Below are positions 1 to 9,545 of a stretch of DNA of 64,000 nt, piece after piece; the stretch's first letter is position 1, and each line of letters opens with the position of its first letter. This DNA comes from Brenneria goodwinii (lineage in GTDB: Bacteria > Pseudomonadota > Gammaproteobacteria > Enterobacterales > Enterobacteriaceae). The DNA lies in NCBI RefSeq assembly GCF_002291445.1, contig NZ_CP014137.1, positions 868,001 to 932,000 on the forward strand, in the 5' to 3' direction. The notes below the pieces were generated by a model. The model worked only from the letters and a program-made list of their open reading frames with translations, was not told the origin of the DNA and ran no database searches. Made by a program: the position numbers and the translations under genes.

Positions 1-1171
<1,171 letters not shown>

Positions 1172-1261
1172 GGTTTTCCTCAACATCATGCTTCTGTCTG
1201 TAACGCATCGAATCACTGGAAAGCCAGCCGATGCGATAGCCATCCGGTTTTGGCTAATCCA

Positions 1262-3046
1262 TCATCGGCCAATCGCGTATGCCTGCATCAGGCGTGGCGT
1301 GGCGGCCGCGTGCAACAGGCCGTCGGCATCGCGGCGGGCGGCGGTTAAACGCCCGATCGTCCAGGGAGCGGCGGTGGAAATCTCATGGCCGCGCGCCCTC
1401 AGCGCCGCCAATGTGGCTTCTCCTATACTGCTTTCGATCATCACATTGCCGGGTTGGCGAGTGCGCGGATAGAACGAGCCCGGGAAATGCGCGGTATGGA
1501 ACAGCGGCAGGTCGATGGCCTGTTGCAGGTTCATGCCGAAATGCGCGTAACGCAGAAAGAACGACAGTTGCCACTGGTCCTGCTGATCGCCGCCAGGCGT
1601 ACCGAATGCCAGCGTCGGCTTGCCCTGATAGAGCGCCAGTGAGGGCGTCAGCGTGGTGCGCGGACGTTTACCGGGCGCCAGCGATGTCGGCAGACCGGGT
1701 TTCAGCCAGAACATCTGGGCGCGGGAATTGAGGCAGAAGCCAAGCTGCGGAATGATGGGAGACGATTGCAGCCAGCCGCCCGACGGCGTGACGGAGACGA
1801 TATTGCCTTCGCGATCTATCACATCGATATGAACCGTGTCGCCGCGTTTTTCGGTGAGGTGCGACATGGTCGGTTCATAGACGGCGCCGGTGCCGCTCAT
1901 GGCGTTCAGCATTTGCAGGGTGAGATCGTATTGCGCTTCAAAACCGGGTAAGCGGCCGGGGCGTAAATCCAGCGACGCCTGCGCGCCAATCAGCCTGCGG
2001 CGCTCCTGGTTATAGCTATCGGAAAGCAATGTCTCAAGCGGCACCTGGGAGAATGCCGGATCGCCGTAATAAACTTCCCGGTCGGCGTAGGCCAGCTTCA
2101 TGGCTTCCACCACGGTGTGTACAAATTCAACCCCGGCCGGTTCCATGGCGCCAATATCGATGCCCTTCAGCAAGGCCAGCGATTGCAGCAGCACCGGTCC
2201 CTGTCCCCATGGCCCTGTTTTGGCGAGAGTCCAGCCATGATAGTCATAGGTGGTGGGTTCTTCGATGGTCGCGCGCCAGTTTGCCAGATCGTCGGTGGTC
2301 AGCACGGCCTTGTGGCGTTTGCCGCTGGCATCCATGACGTCGGCCGTCTTCAGGTAGTCGCCGATCGCATCGGCGACAAAGCCGCGGTAAAAGGCGTCAC
2401 GCGCGGCTTCAATCCCCGCTTCGCGACCCGGCCTGGCTTCGGCTTCGCTGATAATCCGCCGCCAGGTGTTGGCCAACACCGGGTTTTTGAAATTGGACAG
2501 TGCTTCCGGCGCCGCGCCGCCCGGCAGCCAGGTGGCATAGGAGGTCGGCCACTCTTTCCTGAAGAATTCGCCCAGATCGTTGATCGTCGCCGCGACGCGC
2601 GGCAGCAGCGGATGGCCGTTTTCCAGATAATGGATTGCCGGTTCCAGGACGTCGCGCACGCTCATGGTGCCGTAATCGCGCAGCATCAGCATCCAGCCAT
2701 CAAAGGCGCCGGGAATGACGGTGGCAAGCAGGCCGTCGCCGGGAATCAAATCGAGTCCTTCGGCGGTATAGCGCTCGATGGTGGCGCCGGCCGGCGCCGT
2801 TCCCTGCGCGCAGATCACTTCTACTTTGTCTTTCTTGCGGGAATAGAGGATGGCGGGCATGTCGCCGCCGGGACCGTTCAAATGAGGTTCAAACACCTGC
2901 AGAGCAAAACCGGTCGCCACCGCGGCGTCAAACGCATTGCCGCCTTTTTCCAATATGCTCATACCGACGGCGGAAGCCATCCAATGGGTCGAGGTGACCA
3001 CACCGAATGTGCCGAGAATTTCGGGGCGAGTGGTGAAAGCATTCAT
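1262..3046 (-). CDS. Gamma-glutamyltransferase-family Ntn hydrolase
   Basis: This 594-residue protein belongs to the GGT family, whose members self-cleave and use the new N-terminal Thr to cut gamma-glutamyl bonds. The N-terminal region has the family pattern ILEKGGNAFDAAVAT and NGPGGDM. The expected nucleophile is the Thr of GDTVHIDVIDREGN at about residue 404, followed by the SVTPSGG strand. The start at 3046 is preferred over the longer frame from 3109 because AAGGA sits 8 bases upstream of it and the longer form would overlap the permease. I see no signal peptide, so the enzyme is probably cytoplasmic, unlike periplasmic E. coli Ggt. It lies between permease and ATPase genes, which suggests it processes the imported gamma-glutamyl compound or glutathione, much as iaaA sits with gsiABCD in E. 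coli. It could also be a cephalosporin-acylase-like hydrolase. Confidence 0.85.
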   Translation of the reverse strand: MNAFTTRPEILGTFGVVTSTHWMASAVGMSILEKGGNAFDAAVATGFALQVFEPHLNGPGGDMPAILYSRKKDKVEVICAQGTAPAGATIERYTAEGLDLIPGDGLLATVIPGAFDGWMLMLRDYGTMSVRDVLEPAIHYLENGHPLLPRVAATINDLGEFFRKEWPTSYATWLPGGAAPEALSNFKNPVLANTWRRIISEAEARPGREAGIEAARDAFYRGFVADAIGDYLKTADVMDASGKRHKAVLTTDDLANWRATIEEPTTYDYHGWTLAKTGPWGQGPVLLQSLALLKGIDIGAMEPAGVEFVHTVVEAMKLAYADREVYYGDPAFSQVPLETLLSDSYNQERRRLIGAQASLDLRPGRLPGFEAQYDLTLQMLNAMSGTGAVYEPTMSHLTEKRGDTVHIDVIDREGNIVSVTPSGGWLQSSPIIPQLGFCLNSRAQMFWLKPGLPTSLAPGKRPRTTLTPSLALYQGKPTLAFGTPGGDQQDQWQLSFFLRYAHFGMNLQQAIDLPLFHTAHFPGSFYPRTRQPGNVMIESSIGEATLAALRARGHEISTAAPWTIGRLTAARRDADGLLHAAATPRLMQAYAIGR

Positions 3047-3065
3047 GACGATATCCTTCTGTATT

Positions 3066-3938
3066 TTAGTTTTCGCGCGGATCGAGCGCATCGCGCAGAC
3101 CATCGCCAAGGAGATTGAAACCGATAACCACCAGAAAAATCGCCGCGCCGGGCCATAAAGCCATCCATGGCGCCTGCGTCAGAAAGTTTTTGGCGACGTT
3201 AAGCATGGAGCCCCAACTGGCGGCGGGCGCCTGCTGACCTAGACCGAGGAAGGAAAGGCTGGCTTCCGCGATGATGGCGGTCGCCACCGTCAGCGTAGAT
3301 TGCACGATGATTGGCGGCAGAATGTTCGGCAGGATATAGCGCAACAGAATATCGCCATGGCCGAGGCCGATGGAGCGGGCGCCTTCGATATAGTCCTCGT
3401 TTTTTACCGCCAGCACCTGCGAACGCGTGAGCCGCACGAAGATCGGCATGGCGGAAAGACCGATGGCGATCATCGCATTGGTCAGACTCGGCCCGAGAAA
3501 TGCCGCCAGCGCAATCGCCATGATGAGAAAAGGCATGGCGAGGAATGCTTCGGTAATACGCGAGATCGTCTGATCGATCCAGCCGCCGAAGTAACCGGAG
3601 AACAGGCCGAAAGGGACGCCGGTCAGCACGGCGATGGCGACGGAGATCACGCCCGCCATCAGCGACGCCCGCGCGCCCCAGATCATGCGGGAGAGCACAT
3701 CGCGGCCGATATCGTCCGTGCCGAGCCAATGGGCGGCGGAAGGCGCTTTGCGGATGGCGCTCCAACTGGTGGCATAGGGATCGGCCAGCGGCAGGAAGGG
3801 GGCCAGAATCGCCAGCAGGGTGAAAAAGACAATGATGATCAGGCCGGCAATCGAGCTACGATTGCGTTTCATCTTTTTCCAGGCCCGGTTGCCCGGTGCG
3901 GCCTGCGGCGCGGCCAACTGTGGTTCGGACATACTCAT
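3066..3938 (-). CDS. Peptide ABC transporter permease, DppC/GsiD type
   Basis: This 290-residue inner-membrane permease has a cytoplasmic N-terminal tail, a first membrane helix (IAGLIIIVFFTLLAILAPFL), then the OppC-type motif HWLGTDDIGRDVLSRMIWGA and the BPD_transp_1 domain. The EAA coupling loop that contacts the ATPase is visible as EGARSIGLGHGDILLRYILP. Its start codon overlaps the stop of the upstream DppB-like gene by 4 bases (ATGA), so the two are probably translationally coupled and form a heterodimer. Length and motifs are normal for the family. Confidence 0.9.
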   Translation of the reverse strand: MSMSEPQLAAPQAAPGNRAWKKMKRNRSSIAGLIIIVFFTLLAILAPFLPLADPYATSWSAIRKAPSAAHWLGTDDIGRDVLSRMIWGARASLMAGVISVAIAVLTGVPFGLFSGYFGGWIDQTISRITEAFLAMPFLIMAIALAAFLGPSLTNAMIAIGLSAMPIFVRLTRSQVLAVKNEDYIEGARSIGLGHGDILLRYILPNILPPIIVQSTLTVATAIIAEASLSFLGLGQQAPAASWGSMLNVAKNFLTQAPWMALWPGAAIFLVVIGFNLLGDGLRDALDPREN

Positions 3939-4882
3939 AGCGCACTCCTCATCCGCGGGTTAAGCAGAACGGCGATAACATCGGCCAGGAGATTCATGAA
4001 GATAAAGCCCACTGCGGTACAGAGCACCACGCCTTGAACCACCGCATAGTCGCGGTTGAATACCGCATCAACAATCAGCTTGCCGAAACCGGGAATGGTA
4101 AAGATCTGTTCGGTCAGTACCGCTCCGGCAAGCAGTTCGCCAAACAGCAGCGCCGTCAGCGTGATTATCGGCGAAAGCGCATTGCGGAAAGAGTGGCTGA
4201 GCACCACTTCGCGATTGGAAAGCCCTTTGGCCCGCGCGGTACGGATATAATCCGATTTCATCACCGAGAGCATTGCCGAGCGGGTATGGCGCATCAGCGT
4301 CGCCGCCAGCGCGGTGCCAAGTACGAAAGCGGGCATAATGGTGGTTTTTAACGAACGCACCGGATCGACGAAAATCGATTCATAGCCCGATGCGGGCAAC
4401 CAGCCAAGGTTTACGGAAACCAGCAGGATCAGCATGATGCCGAGCCAGAAGTTGGGAATGGAAAGGCCGGAAAGTGCAATGATATTGGCGAAATAATCAA
4501 TGAACGTGTTTTGTTTTACCGCCGCCAGAATACCGATCGGCACGCCGATAATCAGAGCGAAAAACATCGACATTACCGCCAGTTGGATGGTAACCGGCAG
4601 TTTTTCGCCGATAAGATCCAACACCGGTTGATTGGTGCGCAGGGATACGCCGAAATCTCCCCGGACGACGTCGCCAAGCCAGTAGAAATACTGATAGACA
4701 ACGGGATCGTTCATCCGGTATTTCTCACGCAATAGCTCAATAACAGCCGGATCGCGTTCTTCGCCCGCCATCGCCAGTATGGGATCTCCCGGCAGCAATT
4801 TTTGCAATGAAAACACAAAAATAGAGATGATCAACAGCGTCGGTATCGCTACCAGCAGGCGTTTACCGATGTAGATATGCAT
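3935..4882 (-). CDS. Peptide ABC transporter permease, DppB/GsiC type
   Basis: The product has 315 residues from ATG at 4882, chosen over an in-frame ATG 24 bases upstream because GAGGAG lies 8 bases before it. The N-terminus is that of DppB/OppB permeases, with a first membrane helix followed by the LLPGDPILAMAGEE loop. The EAA loop reads RTARAKGLSNREVVLSHSFR. It pairs with the downstream DppC-like permease. Between this gene and the binding-protein gene are a hairpin and a repeat element, which may set lower expression of the membrane components relative to the binding protein. Confidence 0.9.
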   Translation of the reverse strand: MHIYIGKRLLVAIPTLLIISIFVFSLQKLLPGDPILAMAGEERDPAVIELLREKYRMNDPVVYQYFYWLGDVVRGDFGVSLRTNQPVLDLIGEKLPVTIQLAVMSMFFALIIGVPIGILAAVKQNTFIDYFANIIALSGLSIPNFWLGIMLILLVSVNLGWLPASGYESIFVDPVRSLKTTIMPAFVLGTALAATLMRHTRSAMLSVMKSDYIRTARAKGLSNREVVLSHSFRNALSPIITLTALLFGELLAGAVLTEQIFTIPGFGKLIVDAVFNRDYAVVQGVVLCTAVGFIFMNLLADVIAVLLNPRMRSAL

Positions 4883-4921
4883 GAAAGCGACTCCTCGTTC
4901 AGACAAGGCTTAACCGGATAC

Positions 4922-4950
4922 CCCGGAAGGCGCCGCAGGGCGCTACCGGG
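4922..4950 (-). promoter_or_regulatory. Hairpin between binding-protein and permease genes
   Basis: The stems CCCGG...CCGGG and GCGCC...GGCGC form a stacked hairpin with a small asymmetric internal loop. On the transcribed (minus) strand no T-run follows, so a simple intrinsic terminator is unlikely. An mRNA-stability or attenuation role, giving more binding protein than permease, is inferred from its position only. Confidence 0.4.
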
Positions 4951-4980
4951 AGGTTGATGGAACAGGCTTACCCCTTCATC

Positions 4981-5113
4981 TTTCAAGCCGCAGGCGTGTT
5001 GGCTTTGTTACTCGGCCCATTCATGGGCCTCGCCCCGTTGTCGGTCACCCGAATCACTTACTGGTGTAAGCTCATCGGGACTCCCTCTCTTGCCGCCTTC
5101 CTGCATCTTGAAA
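4981..5113. repeat. Intergenic element with imperfect terminal inverted repeats
   Basis: About 133 bases fill the gap between two operon genes and end in TTTCAAGCCGCAGG (4981-4994) and CCTGCATCTTGAAA (5100-5113), which are imperfect inverted copies of each other. Inside there is a palindromic GGCCCATTCATGGGCC and no open frame. Size and position resemble the dispersed intergenic palindromic repeats seen in Pectobacteriaceae, Serratia and Yersinia. Only one copy is present in this window, so repetition cannot be shown here. Confidence 0.5.
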
Positions 5114-5123
5114 TCTATCGGGC

Positions 5124-6635
5124 TTAATTGCCTTTCTTCACTCCCGTCAGGCGGATCATGCCGTCAGTCGACGGTTCGAAACCGGCGATTTTTTTGGAGT
5201 AGGCATAAAGGTAGGCTTGATGGCCGAGATAGATGAGCGGCAGATCGTCATCCAGGATCTTGGTCGCGGCATCGTATTTTGCTTTACGCACGGCGTTGTC
5301 CGTCGATTCGCGAGCCTCGTTCAGCAGCTTGTCGACTTCCGGATTGCAATACTTGGTGTCGTTGATGCCGCCCTTGCAGGTGACGAACTGATGAATATTG
5401 CCGTCCGGGTCGGGGCGGCCGGACCAGTCGGAGCGCGACAGCACATAATTTCCCGCCGTCTGTTCAGACAGCAGGGTGGCGAACTCGGTGGCCTTCAGCC
5501 TGACGTTAAAACCCGCTTCGGCGGCCATCGATTGAATGACCTGCATCATCTGCGTCTGCGTGGTGTTGTTGGCATGCTGGAGTTCGATGTCATATTTTTC
5601 GTAACCGGCTTCCTTCATCAGGGCTTTGGCTTTCGTGATGTCGCGCGCCGGAACCGGAATATCTTTGTTGTACCACGGGCTGCTTGAAGGCCATGGTTGG
5701 TTACCGGCCAGCGCGGTTCCCTCAAATACCACCTGATTGATCGCTTCACGATCGATGGAAAGCGAGAAGGCCTGACGCAGCCGCTTATCCTTACCGAAAG
5801 GGTTGTTAGCCTGCGGACCATTGCCGATGTTGACGTACAACGCCATATAGCCCGGTCCGACAACTTTGCCATAGACGAGGTTCGGGTCTTTCTGCACGGC
5901 TTCGGTATCGGACGCCGAGAGGCGTTCGATCATATCGAGCTCGCCGGATTGCAGGTTGGCAAGGCGCACCGTGGTATCCGGAATAGGGAGGAAGGTGACC
6001 TTATCGATAAAGATATTATCGGCATTCCAGTAGTCGGCAAATTTCTCCAGCACGATACGATCCTGCTGAATGCGCTGAACGAATTTAAAGGCGCCAGAGC
6101 ATACCGGGTTGGAAGCGAAATTAGCGCCCAGTTGCTTGCCGGCCGTTGGTGAAATCATCATGCCGGCGCGGTCGGACAGCTGGGCCAGAAGGCTGGCGTC
6201 CGGACTTTTTAACGTGAATTTGATCTGATATGCGCCGGTCGCCTCGACTTTGTCGATAGAGGCCAACTCGCTCTTGCGGCGCGACTCCGGCATCGTCATG
6301 TAACGGTCGATATTATAGACGGCAGCCTCGGCGTTGAAGGGCGTTCCGTCATGGAACACCACGCCTTGACGCAGATCCATGGTCAAGGTGTTGCCGTTGT
6401 CGCCCCATTCCCATTTGGTTGCCAACTGAGGAATAATCGACAGGGTATTGTCTACATCAACCAGCTTGTCGCACAGGCTGGTATAGACGATACGACCCAC
6501 GAAAGTCCGGGACTGTGCAGGGTCCAATACGTCCGCATCATCCTGCAGACCGATGCGCAGTTCCGCTGAAAACGCCGTAGAAGCCATTAAAGTCCCGGCC
6601 AGCAATAGCCCGGTCTGTTTGGTAAGTCGGTTCAT
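5124..6635 (-). CDS. Periplasmic peptide-binding protein of ABC transporter (SBP family 5)
   Basis: This 503-residue protein has a cleavable signal peptide (LLAGTLMASTAFSAE, cleavage probably near residue 23) followed by a family 5 solute-binding protein of GsiB/DppA/OppA type. Typical blocks are LDPAQSRTFVGRIVYTSLCD near the mature N-terminus, VVFHDGTPFNAEAAVYN and RLRQAFSLSIDREAINQVVF. It captures the substrate in the periplasm and delivers it to the permease pair encoded downstream. It is the first structural gene after the regulator gene, 55 bases away. Substrate class is peptide or glutathione-like; the exact ligand cannot be read from the sequence. Confidence 0.9.
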   Translation of the reverse strand: MNRLTKQTGLLLAGTLMASTAFSAELRIGLQDDADVLDPAQSRTFVGRIVYTSLCDKLVDVDNTLSIIPQLATKWEWGDNGNTLTMDLRQGVVFHDGTPFNAEAAVYNIDRYMTMPESRRKSELASIDKVEATGAYQIKFTLKSPDASLLAQLSDRAGMMISPTAGKQLGANFASNPVCSGAFKFVQRIQQDRIVLEKFADYWNADNIFIDKVTFLPIPDTTVRLANLQSGELDMIERLSASDTEAVQKDPNLVYGKVVGPGYMALYVNIGNGPQANNPFGKDKRLRQAFSLSIDREAINQVVFEGTALAGNQPWPSSSPWYNKDIPVPARDITKAKALMKEAGYEKYDIELQHANNTTQTQMMQVIQSMAAEAGFNVRLKATEFATLLSEQTAGNYVLSRSDWSGRPDPDGNIHQFVTCKGGINDTKYCNPEVDKLLNEARESTDNAVRKAKYDAATKILDDDLPLIYLGHQAYLYAYSKKIAGFEPSTDGMIRLTGVKKGN

Positions 6636-6690
6636 GTCGTTATTCCTCTGGTCGGTTGTCGCTGGCCGAATTGTCGACCCGCCTAAAATA

Positions 6691-7434
6691 TCAGTCTGAC
6701 TCTTCTCCCAATGCCGCCGGTGTGAAGTAGCCCAGCGATGTTTGACGTATCAGCCGCTCCTCAAGGCTGAGCAAATGCTGGCGCATCGCCTCACCGGCTC
6801 TTTCCGGGTCGCGTGCGGCAATGGCCTCTATAATCTGGTTGTGATGGATGCGGGATTCAGCCAGCGAGGCGTTTTGCCTGCGCGCCCGCTCGCGTATGGC
6901 CTGCCAGGCCGGGTCTTGCCGCACGCGATTGACCACGTCGAACAGCGAAAGGAAAAGCTGGTTGCCGGCGCTCTGGGCGATCAAACGGTGCAGCGAACCG
7001 TCCCAGAGCTCGCGCCAGTCTGCATCGGTCCGCTCATAAATTTTGTCGCGCAATGCCCGCATGCGTTCGATGTCTTTCGGCTTGGCCCGTAACGCCGCCA
7101 GTTGCGCCAACTGCGGTTCGATACGCAGCCTCACTTCCATGATCTCCATGAAATCGGTTCCTTCGATGAGGTTGGCGGCGTGGGTGCCCCAGTTGTCTGG
7201 TTTTTGTCCGAGGAAGGTGCCGGCTCCCTGCTTACGCCAGATCAGCCCCTCCGCTTCAACCACTTCCAGCGCGCGGCGAACTTCCCGCCGGCCCACGCCC
7301 CAACGCTCGGAGAGCGCCCGTTCCGTAGGTAGCTTTCCGTTTGGTTCAATAGTGCTTTCGCTCAACAGCTCCCGTAATCGTTCCAGCGCATAATTGGAAT
7401 TCTCTGCCGTTTTTTTATCTATTCTTTTGTTCAT
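6691..7434 (-). CDS. GntR/FadR-subfamily transcriptional regulator
   Basis: This 247-residue regulator has an N-terminal winged helix (LPTERALSERWGVGRREVRRALEVVEAEGL at residues ~40-68, then a GAGTFL wing). An all-helical FCD effector domain follows; its possible metal-binding histidines are in HRLIAQSAGN and RIHHNQIIEAI. FCD regulators usually bind a small carboxylate and repress the neighbouring operon. It is the first gene of the transporter operon and reads in the same direction, so it probably controls itself and the transporter. Repeated ATTGGTTCA motifs lie over its start and upstream. Confidence 0.85.
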   Translation of the reverse strand: MNKRIDKKTAENSNYALERLRELLSESTIEPNGKLPTERALSERWGVGRREVRRALEVVEAEGLIWRKQGAGTFLGQKPDNWGTHAANLIEGTDFMEIMEVRLRIEPQLAQLAALRAKPKDIERMRALRDKIYERTDADWRELWDGSLHRLIAQSAGNQLFLSLFDVVNRVRQDPAWQAIRERARRQNASLAESRIHHNQIIEAIAARDPERAGEAMRQHLLSLEERLIRQTSLGYFTPAALGEESD

Positions 7435-7592
7435 TGGTTCATCCCAATTCTAAATTGGTTCAAACAGACCATGATACGAATACGATGTCAATATGCGGGG
7501 TAAAGAGGGGAAATTCGGCTATCTCAACGAAATCACTACTGTGCTGATGCTTTTTACGTCAATGCTCCATCAATTGGCTTGTAAATGGTTCA
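7433..7592. promoter_or_regulatory. Candidate GntR operator cluster
   Basis: ATTGGTTCA occurs at 7433-7441 and 7454-7462, and AATGGTTCA at 7584-7592. Between the first two lies a perfect inverted repeat CCAATT-CTA-AATTGG (7444-7458). Short spaced repeats directly upstream of a GntR gene are typical of autoregulatory operators. The match to a specific FadR-type consensus is only inferred. Confidence 0.4.
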
Positions 7593-7960
7593 AAGGGTGT
7601 TCCAGCAGCGATTTTTACAGCGGTTTATATCGTGACAACTGGGCCATATTTTTATTTTATGCGTGAAAAAGGCCGAACTCGTTCAGCTATGCGTTACGCA
7701 ATCTGGTATTGGATAAGGGGATATCGAACTTATAGGCTAGGCGGGCTGTCGCCAACGGTCTCTGTCATGGCCGCCGCTTTTGGGGAGATTCGGGCGATAT
7801 AGATGGTTATACAAGGCGGCGATGGCGGTGATATCCGCACTGGGGGAATATTACCACCATCAGGTTTGGGGCCGGCAGGCGGCGGAAGCGTTGACGCAGC
7901 ACTAACGCCGCCGCTTTGCGGTTGTTTGGTCACCGCATGCTTGGGTCTTGGGCCGCAGGT
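7593..7960. other. Intergenic region with a possible gene remnant
   Basis: There is no complete gene here. A plus-strand frame from 7741 to the stop at 7903-7905 has protein-like composition near its end (YKAAMAVISALGEYYHHQVW) but has an upstream stop and no credible start. It may be the 3' end of a decayed gene. I do not recognise the family. The remainder shows only AT-rich sequence. Confidence 0.3.
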
Positions 7961-8557
7961 TTAGGCCGCCAGATCGTCCCAATGGGTGACCAGATGGCTG
8001 GCTATGCCATAGTCAATGGCTTGTTCGGGAGTCATCCAGTAGTTGCGATCGGTATCTTCCACCACTTTTGTCAGCGGTTGCCCGGTAGCCTCACTGATCA
8101 GCTTGTTGATACGCGTGCGGATACGCAGCAGCTCATTCGCTTCAATCTGGATATCGGTGGCCGGACCCTGAACGCCGCCTAATGGCTGATGTATCATGAA
8201 GCGGGTATTCGGCAGGCTGTAACGATCCTGTTTGTCCGCCGCCAGATAAATGGTGATGCCCGCGCTGGCGACCCAGCCGGTGCCGATAACCAGCACTTTG
8301 GGCTTAACGAATTTAATCATGTCATGGATGGTATCGCCCGCTTCGACATGTCCCCCCTGGCTATTAATAAATAACTTGATGGGTTCATCGCCCATTTCCT
8401 GCAAAATAAGCAATTGAGCGATGACTTTCTCTGCCAGCGTTTGCGTAATTTCACCTGAAATAATAACAGAACGTGATTTAAGTAATTCATTGGTGGCAAA
8501 GGAAGCACTTTTATCCTGCTTATCATTCTCTTGTTCTTTTTGCGGTTCTTTAGGCAT
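7961..8557 (-). CDS. Atypical ClpP-like serine protease
   Basis: This 198-residue protein resembles ClpP. The catalytic Ser is in GWVASAGITIYLAA (ClpP has GLAASMG), the His in NTRFMIHQPLGG, and the Asp is probably in the DTDRNYWMTPEQAIDYG block. The start at 8557 is favoured by GGAG 8 bases upstream; a longer frame from 8632 has no such site. A charged Lys/Glu/Asp-rich N-terminal stretch (residues 1-25) replaces the usual ClpP N-terminal loops. No clpX or clpA is adjacent, so this is a stand-alone paralogue rather than the housekeeping clpP-clpX pair. It may mix with ClpP or act with another ATPase; neither can be told from the sequence. Confidence 0.85.
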   Translation of the reverse strand: MPKEPQKEQENDKQDKSASFATNELLKSRSVIISGEITQTLAEKVIAQLLILQEMGDEPIKLFINSQGGHVEAGDTIHDMIKFVKPKVLVIGTGWVASAGITIYLAADKQDRYSLPNTRFMIHQPLGGVQGPATDIQIEANELLRIRTRINKLISEATGQPLTKVVEDTDRNYWMTPEQAIDYGIASHLVTHWDDLAA

Positions 8558-9191
8558 TATGAATACTCCATTGTTTGGCGTCTTTAATATTCGTAAGAGT
8601 CTAACATAATAGGGAGAATGATCGGGTATCACGCGAATAAATAGACGACTTTATAAATAATAATGGGTTAATTCGCTATATCCACAGAGAGAAAAAAGAA
8701 TAATAATTATTATTCGCTCTTTGCCGTTTGTGGCGCAATATTCTATTGCCACTATGCATCTGTGTGATGTGAATTTTGGTTATTTCATCAACGCTAATCC
8801 CGCTATTGGAGCGCTCTACACGGACAGTCACCCGATCGTTATATGCACCATTCTGTCTTTAACTCGGCAGTAATAGGGTGACCGGGCAAATCCCGTATTC
8901 ACGCAATGTTACAGAATAAGTTCACATCACCAGAGGCTGTTAATAGACAGACCGTTAAGCAATAACAATATGCTAACACGCTATCGCTAGCCGACGGCTG
9001 TTCATCCCGCATCACTCTTGGGGGGCGTGCTATCGGGGGAAAAAGAGGAGGAATGCCGGGCATCTTGCGATCTAGAGAGCGAACAGCCGTAAAACAAAAT
9101 GATGCTTGACAATGACGCTCAAACAAGTGAAAACTAAACCGTTCGGTTTTATTTTGTGGTTTTATAAAAGTTCTGCGTCTACGGAGGTTAT
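8558..9191. other. Intergenic region with promoter-like and palindromic DNA
   Basis: I see no gene in these 634 bases. A perfect 18-base palindrome GAATAATAATTATTATTC lies at 8698-8715, upstream of the ClpP-like gene. A TTGACA-like box occurs near 9105. The inverted repeat AAACCG-TT-CGGTTT lies just upstream of the first micro-lipoprotein gene and may belong to its promoter region. Confidence 0.4.
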
Positions 9192-9263
9192 ATGAAAGTC
9201 ATGCTTTTCCTGGGTAGTTTGGTCTCCGTGCTGTTGCTGACGGGATGCGTTTCTCTGTTCTGA
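9192..9263 (+). CDS. Micro-lipoprotein 1 (23 residues)
   Basis: A 23-codon frame starts at ATG with GGAGG 5 bases upstream. The product is almost only a lipoprotein signal peptide: MKVM, a hydrophobic core ending LLLTGC, then VSLF. The lipobox Cys at residue 19 leaves a mature lipopeptide of five residues. The strong ribosome-binding site and the second copy downstream argue that it is real. Entericidins and colicin-lysis proteins are also small lipoproteins but are longer. I do not recognise the family. Confidence 0.6.
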   Translation: MKVMLFLGSLVSVLLLTGCVSLF

Positions 9264-9320
9264 TAAATAGTGAGGGATCGTGCGCTGCCGGTAATAGCCG
9301 CGGTTCCCAGAGAGGATTTT

Positions 9321-9401
9321 ATGAAAAAGCTATTGTTGTTGAGCGGTATGAGCCTGGTGTTCCTGCTATCCGGTTGTCTGTCTATTGGAAGCCATATCTA
9401 G
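9321..9401 (+). CDS. Micro-lipoprotein 2 (26 residues)
   Basis: This is a 26-codon frame with AGAGG 5-6 bases before ATG. It is organised like its upstream neighbour: MKKLLLL, a hydrophobic core and lipobox FLLSGC, then only seven residues (LSIGSHI) after the Cys. It lies 57 bases after micro-lipoprotein 1 and before a large inverted-repeat terminator, so the two probably form a small operon. Function is unknown. Confidence 0.6.
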   Translation: MKKLLLLSGMSLVFLLSGCLSIGSHI

Positions 9402-9467
9402 ACTTATCGTAATAAGCTGGCCGTATTATTTCCAATCTCGTTTCCGGCCGGCGGCGCGAAAACTACG

Positions 9468-9545
9468 AAAAAACTGCCTTCTTCACTATGGTCACCCGCG
9501 AGTTAACCGCCATGCGGTACCAAAGAGGAATGGCAGTTTTTTTTT
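9468..9545 (+). terminator. Large inverted-repeat terminator after the micro-lipoproteins
   Basis: AAAAAACTGCC (9468-9478) pairs with GGCAGTTTTTT (9532-9542), which continues into a run of nine T. The loop contains a smaller hairpin, ACCGC-CAT-GCGGT. The A-run on one side and T-run on the other make it a plausible bidirectional terminator. Confidence 0.6.

Noticed and set aside
2117..3118. 333-codon plus-strand frame opposite the GGT-family gene
   Set aside because: It is fully antisense to a recognised gene, has no domain-like sequence and arises from high GC content.
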